Below are positions 59,108-64,000 of a DNA stretch of 64,000 nt, one piece after another; position 1 is the stretch's first letter, and every line of letters starts with the position of its first letter. The translations under genes and the position numbers were made by a program. Source of the stretch: Candidatus Woesearchaeota archaeon (GTDB taxonomy: Archaea > Nanobdellota > Nanobdellia > Woesearchaeales > WJKL01); assembly GCA_019322435.1 (NCBI GenBank), contig JAHWIR010000008.1, positions 27,421 to 91,420 on the forward strand, in the 5' to 3' direction. A model generated the notes under the pieces. That model saw only the letters and a list, made by a program, of their open reading frames with translations. It was not told the origin of the DNA and did no database searches.

Positions 59108-60118
59108 TTATAATTCTAGAGAGTTGATGATTATTTCTGGATTAAATTCTTTTAGGTCTTCATACTCCTGGCCTGTTCCGATAAATACAATTGGCTTGCC
59201 TGTTACATAGCTGACAGAGATTGCTGCTCCGCCTTTTTCATCAATGTCTGCTTTTGACAGGACAATGCCGTCCAAGCCTATAGAGTCATTGAATTTTTTG
59301 GCTTGTTCTGTGCAGTCATTTCCTGTGATGGATTCTCCAACAAAAATTTTTAGGTCTGGATTTGCTACACGGATAATTTTTTCCATCTCTTCCATCAGAT
59401 TAACATTTGAATGCATTCTTCCTGCTGTGTCAATCAGAACAACATCAATGGCTTTTGATTTTGCATGGGAAATTGCGTCAAATGCTACAGCTGCTGCATC
59501 AGAGCCGTAGTCATGCTTGATTAGTTTTACTCCTAAATTATCTGCGTGTGTTTGCAACTGGTCAATTGCAGCTGCTCTGAATGTGTCTGCTGCAGCCAAT
59601 ACAATTGATTTTTTGTTGTTCAAGAACAGTTTAGCGATTTTTGCAATTGTTGTTGTCTTTCCAGAGCCGTTGATTCCAACAAAACAGATGACTAGAGGTG
59701 ATTTTTCCTCTGCTTTTGAAAGAATATCTATTTTTTCAACATCAAACAATGTTTCAACAGTCTGTTTTAATGAGCTGTTGATTGTTGCTGCAATTTTTCC
59801 TCTTGGAATTGGCTGATCAACTAGATTTTGCTTTAAGTCTGCTTTTATCTTTTCAATAACTTCAACTGCAACATTGTTTTCTAACAAGATAACTTCCAAG
59901 TTCCAGAACAAATCATCAAATTGTTTTTCATTTATCTTTTTTGTTGTAACTTTTTGTTTTAGTTTTCCTAAGAAAGTTTTTTCTTCTTTTATTTCTTCTT
60001 TAATTTCTGGTTTTTCTTCAACCTTTGGTTCTTCAACTACTTCTTCTGCTTTTTCTTCTATTTCGTCAGCTGTTTTAGAAATAACTTTTTTTAGTTTTTC
60101 TTTTAGAAATTTGAACAT
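59108..60118 (-). CDS. ftsY: Signal recognition particle receptor FtsY
   Basis: A 336-residue SRP GTPase. An acidic Glu/Lys N-terminus (A domain), a helical N domain, and a G domain with GINGSGKTTTIAKIAK, DTFRAAAIDQLQ and DTAGRMHSN plus the TGxxGKGG-like GTGQEYEDL end. It docks SRP and ribosomes at the membrane. ATG 60118 (MFKFLKEKLKK) is the normal beginning; a GTG two codons upstream overlaps the pfdA stop. Operon: small gene, pfdA, ftsY. Confidence 0.95.
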   Translation of the reverse strand: MFKFLKEKLKKVISKTADEIEEKAEEVVEEPKVEEKPEIKEEIKEEKTFLGKLKQKVTTKKINEKQFDDLFWNLEVILLENNVAVEVIEKIKADLKQNLVDQPIPRGKIAATINSSLKQTVETLFDVEKIDILSKAEEKSPLVICFVGINGSGKTTTIAKIAKLFLNNKKSIVLAAADTFRAAAIDQLQTHADNLGVKLIKHDYGSDAAAVAFDAISHAKSKAIDVVLIDTAGRMHSNVNLMEEMEKIIRVANPDLKIFVGESITGNDCTEQAKKFNDSIGLDGIVLSKADIDEKGGAAISVSYVTGKPIVFIGTGQEYEDLKEFNPEIIINSLEL

Positions 60119-60120
60119 TT

Positions 60121-60549
60121 TCACTTGGCGAGCTCAGTAAGCTCTTTTTCAATTGTTTGTGCTTTTGCAGCTAATTGGTTGAGGTTTGCTTCTGATTCTC
60201 TTGCAAAATCTGTGATTTCTTTCAGTTGGTCGTCAATAAGTTTTCTTGCTTCTGGTATTGTTTTTTTAACAGAAGTTCCTGCTCCGACATTGACTATAAC
60301 ATCTTTGTTGTCAGTAAGATTTGCTTTAATGAATATGCCTGATGCTAATGGAACTCTGATTTCAGTTCCTTCTTTGGTTTTGCTAATGTCATCTAATGCT
60401 TCTTTTGTTAGATTCAATTCATTGATTTGGTTATTGACCATTTCAATCTGTTTTTGAGCTTGCTGCATCTGCTGGCTGAGCATCTGCATCTCCATGTATT
60501 TCTGCTGCAATTGCTGCTGCTTTTCTTTTGAAATTTCTCCTTCTGCCAT
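60121..60549 (-). CDS. pfdA: Prefoldin subunit alpha
   Basis: A 142-residue alpha-type prefoldin: N-terminal coiled coil (QLQQKYMEMQMLSQQMQQAQ), the beta hairpins TEIRVPLASGIFIKANL and NKDVIVNVGAGTSVKK, and a C-terminal coil. It holds unfolded proteins for the thermosome. In archaea it commonly precedes ftsY. Confidence 0.95.
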   Translation of the reverse strand: MAEGEISKEKQQQLQQKYMEMQMLSQQMQQAQKQIEMVNNQINELNLTKEALDDISKTKEGTEIRVPLASGIFIKANLTDNKDVIVNVGAGTSVKKTIPEARKLIDDQLKEITDFARESEANLNQLAAKAQTIEKELTELAK

Positions 60550-60550
60550 T

Positions 60551-60718
60551 TTATTTCAATTTCTTCAGTATTTGCTCTAAAACAATCTCGTATTTTTCCT
60601 CTGCTGCTAGAAGGGCTGGGCCTTCTGTCTTGATTTCCTCTTCCATTTTTTCAACGTCTTTTAATTCCTTTTTAACAAGGAATTTGACAATTTCTTTTTC
60701 TTGTTTTGTGAGTTCCAT
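60551..60718 (-). CDS. Small acidic/basic helical protein (55 aa) in the pfdA-ftsY operon
   Basis: Starts MELTKQEKEIVKFLVKKEL and is fully helical; 1 nt separates it from pfdA. The ATG at 60718 is preferred since a CCTTTATAAAGC box sits ~30 nt upstream. I do not recognise a family. In other archaea this place holds the ribosomal gene rpl18a (LX), which this is not. Confidence 0.6.
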   Translation of the reverse strand: MELTKQEKEIVKFLVKKELKDVEKMEEEIKTEGPALLAAEEKYEIVLEQILKKLK

Positions 60719-60778
60719 TTTAGAAATAAGAAAGATGGGAGCTTTATAAAGGTTTGGAAGAATTAGGCTTGCACAAAA

Positions 60779-60797
60779 ATTCACGAAGGTTTTTAAA
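60779..60797 (+). promoter_or_regulatory. Promoter of the 60827 methyltransferase
   Basis: ATTCACGAAGGTTTTTAAA, identical to 48297-48315. The TATA part ends ~30 nt before the ATG at 60827. Confidence 0.6.
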
Positions 60798-60826
60798 CTA
60801 CTATAATTAATAATCCTTAATAAAAA

Positions 60827-61744
60827 ATGGCTAATCAAAAAGAAATCGGAACTACATACAATTGGATGGATCCATTTCATATATTACGTTTAGGAGATTA
60901 TGCAGATATTACATGTGCTTTTTTTAATGGAGATTTCAGTAAAACTCTAAAACAAGCTCAAAAAGATAAACATAAATATATTCTTGATGGACTAGGCTTT
61001 AAGCCAGGAAATAAAATACTAGATATCGGCTGTGGTTGGGGCCCAATGTTGAATGCTATTAGAGAAGAAGAAGGGGAAGGAATAGGATTTACACTATCAA
61101 CTGCGCAAAACAAGTACAATAAAGAAAAAAAATTAGATTCAAGATTACAAGACTACAAAACAGTTAATCCAGCAGATATTGGGGAGTTTGATGGGGTTGT
61201 TTCAGTTGGATCATTAGAACACTTTTGTTCTATAGAAGAATTTAAAGATGGAAAACAAGAACAGATATATAGTGATTTTTTTAAATTTTGTTCAGATGTT
61301 CTGCCAAGTGGAAAAAGACTTTATTTACATATGATGATTTTTGGGAAAAAAGTTCCAGATCCAGATAGTTTTTCATTAGATGCTCCTGAGGGTTCTGATG
61401 AAAAGATCTTAGCAAGAGTGGCAAAGTTTTACCCAGGTTCTTGGCTGCCTTCTGGAAAAGGCCAATTAATAGAATGTGCTGAACCTTATTTTGACTTTGT
61501 TTCAACAAGTAATGGAAGACTTGATTATATAGAAACATTAAAGCGTTGGGGAGACTGGTCTGCTGTTAAAGCATCTCCTAAAAAAAGGAGGAGACTATTC
61601 ATAGAAAAAGCAAAACTTATTCCAAAATACCTATTTAGTAAAGATTTTAGAACCCAAATAGCGTTCCTAAAACATGGAGATCAATCAGCAGTCTTCGAAA
61701 AACTCATATTTGATCATGAGAGAATGTTCTTTGAGAAAAAATAA
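60827..61744 (+). CDS. Cyclopropane-fatty-acid synthase-like methyltransferase
   Basis: A 305-residue SAM methyltransferase of the CFA/mycolic-acid cyclopropane synthase family. HKYILDGLGFKPGNKILDIG and CGWGPMLNAI hold motif I, and VVSVGSLEHF the substrate-facing part; the N-terminus has the FNGDFSKTLKQAQ entry segment. Archaea do not carry fatty-acid esters in their lipids, so the substrate is probably something else (isoprenoid, polyamine or exopolymer). It stands alone on its own promoter. Confidence 0.78.
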   Translation: MANQKEIGTTYNWMDPFHILRLGDYADITCAFFNGDFSKTLKQAQKDKHKYILDGLGFKPGNKILDIGCGWGPMLNAIREEEGEGIGFTLSTAQNKYNKEKKLDSRLQDYKTVNPADIGEFDGVVSVGSLEHFCSIEEFKDGKQEQIYSDFFKFCSDVLPSGKRLYLHMMIFGKKVPDPDSFSLDAPEGSDEKILARVAKFYPGSWLPSGKGQLIECAEPYFDFVSTSNGRLDYIETLKRWGDWSAVKASPKKRRRLFIEKAKLIPKYLFSKDFRTQIAFLKHGDQSAVFEKLIFDHERMFFEKK

Positions 61745-61800
61745 TTTCTAATAAGTTAGATTTCTTTTTTGTACAAAATCAGAATATTTGTGCAAAGCTC

Positions 61801-62571
61801 TTAAGATTCCATTCCTAACTCTTTATCCACTTCTTTTGTTGTTTTCTGCATTAGCATTTCAATATTGATTTCACCAAAATGCCTGTATTGTTTCATGTCA
61901 ATCTTTCGCTGGTTTTCTAAGTGCAGTAAAGGGATAAAGGTAAATACTTTGTCTTCTTTTGAATCAGAAGGGATTAATTTAGAGAAGGTTAGTTTTTTAT
62001 TGCTTCTTGAGAAAAATCTTCTTATCTTGCTGTAAACACCATGCATTAGTTCAGATACATCAACTTTCTTTTCTGGGATTTTTATTTCAACTGCTGGGAT
62101 ATCCCTCATTACTCTTCTTTTCTTGACTTCTACTGCTTTTTGCAGTGCATCAACTAAGTCGTGGATAGAGACTTTTCTTTTTCTTGCCTGTGGTGTTCTT
62201 GGAATTAATTTAGCATCTCTTAGTACTTCTCTTTCACCAGCAAAATCATCCTGCAGTTCATCTAATAATCCTTCATCTTCGTCTTCATCAGATTGATTAA
62301 TTAATCTGTCTAAGTTGAGCATGTCTTCTCCAACAAGTCTTCTGGATTTTATTTTCAATAGAACTGCTGCAGCAAGTATGATTTTTCCAGAAACTCTTAG
62401 GTCCATTTCCCTCATTTCATGGACTGTATCAAGAAATCTTTGTGCTAATAATGAAATATTGATATCCCATGGGTTCATCTGCTCTGATCTGACTAAATCA
62501 TAGAGTATTGTCTTCCATGTTACGTCATCTCCTTTGGCTAAAAAATCATATAGTTCATCATGAGATTTCAT
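61801..62571 (-). CDS. scpA: Segregation and condensation protein A (ScpA)
   Basis: A 256-residue kleisin that links the SMC heads. The N-terminal helix DVTWKTILYDLVRSEQMNPW, DINISLLAQRFL and SGKIILAAAVLLKIKSRRL are typical; a flexible acidic centre and a C-terminal winged helix (MKQYRHFGEINIEMLMQK) follow. Archaeal ScpA genes often sit by smc, which is not in the window. Monocistronic. Confidence 0.9.
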   Translation of the reverse strand: MKSHDELYDFLAKGDDVTWKTILYDLVRSEQMNPWDINISLLAQRFLDTVHEMREMDLRVSGKIILAAAVLLKIKSRRLVGEDMLNLDRLINQSDEDEDEGLLDELQDDFAGEREVLRDAKLIPRTPQARKRKVSIHDLVDALQKAVEVKKRRVMRDIPAVEIKIPEKKVDVSELMHGVYSKIRRFFSRSNKKLTFSKLIPSDSKEDKVFTFIPLLHLENQRKIDMKQYRHFGEINIEMLMQKTTKEVDKELGMES

Positions 62572-62667
62572 ATTTACAAGAAGAGGGATTTCTGTATATA
62601 TAGTTTTTCATTTACTCCTTTGTTTTGCATAAGATTTAAATAGGGATTATTTGTTTTAATTGGTTAA

Positions 62668-62770
62668 GGGCCTATGGTCTAGTGGCTATGACATCACCCT
62701 TACAAGGTGAGGATCCCCGGTTCGAGTTGAGGCGAAGAAACTTCGTTTCGCGGAAGTCCGGGTGGGCCCA
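62668..62770 (+). tRNA. tRNA-Val (UAC) with a 30-nt T-loop insertion
   Basis: Acceptor GGGCCTA/TGGGCCC, anticodon stem TCACC/GGTGA, loop CTTACAA with anticodon TAC at 62701-62703, T-stem CCCGG/CCGGG, and A73 at 62770. The T-loop begins TTCGAG, then 30 extra bases (62727-62756, internally self-complementary), then T60. Removing the insert restores a normal 7-nt loop. TTC of the loop is complementary to the GAA at the end of the insert. No anticodon intron. Confidence 0.88.
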
Positions 62771-62788
62771 TCACCACTATCTCTTTTT

Positions 62789-62895
62789 GCGGCAGTAGTA
62801 TAGTGGTTAGTATACGACGTTGCCAACGTTGTGACCTGGGTTCAAATTGGTCAAAAGGTTCATTGCCTTTGACAATGAAAGTCCCAGCTGCCGCA
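62789..62895 (+). tRNA. tRNA-Gly (GCC) with a 35-nt T-loop insertion
   Basis: Acceptor GCGGCAG/CTGCCGC, anticodon GCC at 62822-62824 in loop TTGCCAA, stem CGACG/CGTTG, T-stem CTGGG/CCCAG, A73. The T-loop reads TTCAAA, then 35 inserted bases (62847-62881) with a TCAAA(A)GG/CCTTTGA stem, then T60 at 62882. It has the same site, 59/60, as in its neighbours and a GAAAG end. Confidence 0.9.
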
Positions 62896-62940
62896 TATTT
62901 AGTAACTTTTATAAATAATACAACAACACAGATATGTGTT

Positions 62941-63075
62941 GAGCCCGTAGCTCAGTCTGGTTAGAGCGCCGGTCTTATATGGCCACGCTTTAAACATTCG
63001 GCTTATGAAAGCCGGAGGTCCCGAGTTCAAAATAACTAAGGGATCTATCTTAGTATGAAAGTCTCGGCGGGCTCA
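62941..63075 (+). tRNA. tRNA-Ile (UAU) with two introns (37/38 and 59/60)
   Basis: Acceptor GAGCCCG/CGGGCTC, D-arm GCTC/GAGC, anticodon stem CCGGT/GCCGG and loop CTTATA plus a 30-nt intron (62980-63009) before A38; anticodon TAT at 62976-62978. T-stem CCGAG/CTCGG; T-loop TTCAAA, 30-nt insert (63032-63061, stem ACTAAG/CTTAGT, ending GAAAG), then T60. A73 at 63075. The body agrees with archaeal tRNA-Ile. UAU is unusual, since archaea normally read AUA with a CAU tRNA modified by agmatidine. Confidence 0.8.
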
Positions 63076-63094
63076 CTTATTTAAATTGGTGCCA

Positions 63095-63115
63095 TAAATT
63101 GGCTTTGCCAATTTA
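63095..63115. repeat. Perfect hairpin with TTT loop between tRNA genes
   Basis: TAAATTGGC TTT GCCAATTTA, in the tRNA-Ile/tRNA-Glu spacer. Same construction (9-bp stem, TTT loop, GC closing pair) as 24300-24320. Confidence 0.55.
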
Positions 63116-63123
63116 AATTACCT

Positions 63124-63198
63124 GCCCCCATGGTGTAGCCCGGCCAATCATCCTGCCTTTTCGAGGCAGGGACGTGGGTTCAAATCCCGCTGGGGGCA
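63124..63198 (+). tRNA. tRNA-Glu (UUC)
   Basis: Acceptor GCCCCCA/TGGGGGC, anticodon stem CTGCC/GGCAG, loop TTTTCGA with anticodon TTC at 63160-63162, T-arm GTGGG-TTCAAAT-CCCGC and A73. No intron and no T-loop insert, unlike the three tRNAs before it. Confidence 0.93.
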
Positions 63199-63289
63199 CT
63201 TAATATTCAAAAGGTTTTTAAAATACCTAAAAATAGTTATTAACAATATTAAGAAAATCAAAGATTTTCAAACATTTTAACAAGTTAAA

Positions 63290-63391
63290 ATGAAAAGAAG
63301 CTCAAGAAGATGGAAGAAGAAAGGCCAGATGAGATGGAAATGGCAGCGTAAGCGGATGAAGAAAGAGAAGAGAGCTAGAAAAAACAAGTAA
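63290..63391 (+). CDS. rpl41e: Ribosomal protein eL41
   Basis: A 33-residue, almost wholly basic helix, starting MKRSSRRWKKKGQMRWKWQR and ending KKEKRARKNK; the MRWKWxRKRMKK core is diagnostic of archaeal eL41. Far below usual length limits. An AAAGGTTTTTAAAATA box lies upstream (~63210) with an A/T-rich leader. It sits next to the rRNA operon. Confidence 0.85.
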   Translation: MKRSSRRWKKKGQMRWKWQRKRMKKEKRARKNK

Positions 63392-63673
63392 AAACATAAC
63401 TTTTATAAAGGGGTATTTTTTCTTTATTTATACTATAACAATGTTATAGAAGAAGTAAAAGCTTCGTTCTGGATGAAGATTATCCATAAAATTTATAAAT
63501 GAGATAAGTTTTCATCAAAATCTTATCGCCTCCATTAAATTCATCATCTATATTTTAGATATACACTTTCTAAAGCACATATGGATGGCAACAGGTGCTT
63601 GATATAACTATTAAGTACATGAGTAAGTTTGAACCCAAAAATTCAAAAGTAAATATGTATGCGACCACAATAA
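63392..63673 (+). promoter_or_regulatory. rRNA operon promoter and leader
   Basis: A TTTTATAAAG box at ~63401 starts a ~245-nt leader to the 16S gene. The leader is A/T-rich with several short stems (for example ATAACAATGTTAT, AAGCTTC ... GAAG) and must hold the 5' strand of the 16S processing stem; its partner lies outside the window. No gene is convincing here. Confidence 0.55.
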
Positions 63674-64000
63674 TTTCCGTTGATCCTGCGGAAGGTTGCT
63701 GCTATTGGGATTCGATTAAGCCATGCAAGTTTTCTAGCAATAGAGGCGAACTGCTCAGTAACACGTCAATAATCTAACCTTAGGTCTAGCATAACTTCGG
63801 GAAACTGAGGGTAATACTGGATAGGATATTTGTACTGGAATGTCTTTTATCTGAAAGCTTCGGTGCCTAAGGATGAGTTGGCGGCGGATTAGGTTGTTGG
63901 TGGGGTAAAGTTATGCAAACATTTGCTTTGCAAATTACAAGCCCACCAAGCCGAAGATCCGTAGGAGCCTTGAGAGAGGTAGCTCCGAGAAGGACACTGA
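63674..64000 (+). rRNA. rrs: 16S ribosomal RNA, 5' part (runs off window end)
   Basis: The 5' end reads TTTCCGTTGATCCTGCGGAA, then AAGCCATGCAAG, AACTGCTCAGTAACACG, GGATGAGTTGGCGGCGGATT and GAGAGGTAGCTCCGAGA-type blocks in the normal 16S order. Two oddities: the start lacks one G and one C of the usual TTCCGGTTGATCCTGCCGG, and a ~30-nt insertion lies between TTGGTGGGGTAA and GCCCACCAAGCC (~63909-63939), holding ATTTGCTTTGCAAAT. Confidence 0.93.

Noticed and set aside
63595..63777. 60-codon frame at the start of the 16S gene
   Set aside because: It lies over the rRNA leader and 16S 5' end; no ribosome-binding site or family.

Overview
The window is AT-rich archaeal DNA. The genes are split between archaeal-type information genes (RpoA'', eL30, NusA-like KH protein, uS12, uS7, aIF1A, aIF2-alpha, eS8, eL37, eL42, eS27, eL41, Lsm, Nop10, GINS, prefoldin, FtsY) and a few enzymes more familiar from bacteria (LspA, PurT, ScpA, PurF). 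The surface proteins carry a 'DLxDYPxPFV' S-layer domain, the proteins are short, and the 16S rRNA 5' end is divergent. Together these fit a DPANN archaeon of the Woesearchaeota/Pacearchaeota kind; this placement is an inference from gene content, not a phylogeny. Promoters are archaeal BRE/TATA elements (often AAGGTTTTTAAA) about 25-35 nt before the start codon, and many mRNAs look leaderless.

Layout. 1-2428: end of rpoA2 and the start of the str-type ribosomal cluster (eL30, nusA-like, uS12, uS7). 2472-11945: a C39-like peptidase; a tightly coupled seven-gene operon on the minus strand (TGS GTPase, PaaK-like adenylating enzyme, RaSEA-like radical SAM enzyme, threonine-synthase-like enzyme, arginase-family hydrolase, aminotransferase, group IV PLP decarboxylase); and a TrmB-type regulator. 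This operon is the best candidate in the window for an undescribed pathway. 12032-24499: translation and RNA-modification genes (short Dph2-like protein, U32 protein, aIF1A), membrane and surface proteins, SppA, LspA, a lysine-rich repeat protein and two tandem tiny membrane proteins. 24521-36866: a monofunctional-looking Nth-family glycosylase and a purine block (purF, purT, then HAD phosphatase, PfkB kinase, purL, fused purQ-purD, purM). 36897-38855: eS8, Lsm, eL37 and an intron-containing tRNA-Leu, with a duplicated double-hairpin element.

39286-42527: the main S-layer gene, with a long structured leader, and a mini S-layer paralogue. 42520-48297: a radical SAM protein interrupted by an in-frame TGA, GINS, ribosomal proteins, aIF2-alpha, Nop10, a PAC2 protein and a SpoIIM-like protein. 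48337-54869: an AbrB-type regulator next to a 3.7 kb mosaic surface protein and two paralogous membrane-anchored surface proteins. 54866-62571: enolase and phosphoglycerate mutase, a truncated Hel308-like helicase, DUF4870-type proteins, FtsY/prefoldin, a CFA-synthase-like methyltransferase and ScpA. 62668-64000: tRNA-Val, tRNA-Gly, tRNA-Ile and tRNA-Glu, eL41 and the 5' part of the 16S rRNA. Three consecutive tRNAs carry ~30-35 nt insertions at the same T-loop position (59/60).

How the parts fit. The purine block supplies PRPP amination (PurF), GAR synthesis (PurD), formate-dependent GAR formylation (PurT), FGAM synthesis (PurL/PurQ) and AIR synthesis (PurM), so the window covers the route from PRPP to AIR. 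The surface genes share interchangeable modules and probably build one cell envelope. The seven-gene operon looks like a pathway that makes an amino-acid-derived group and may install it on RNA or another carrier; its product cannot be read from sequence alone.
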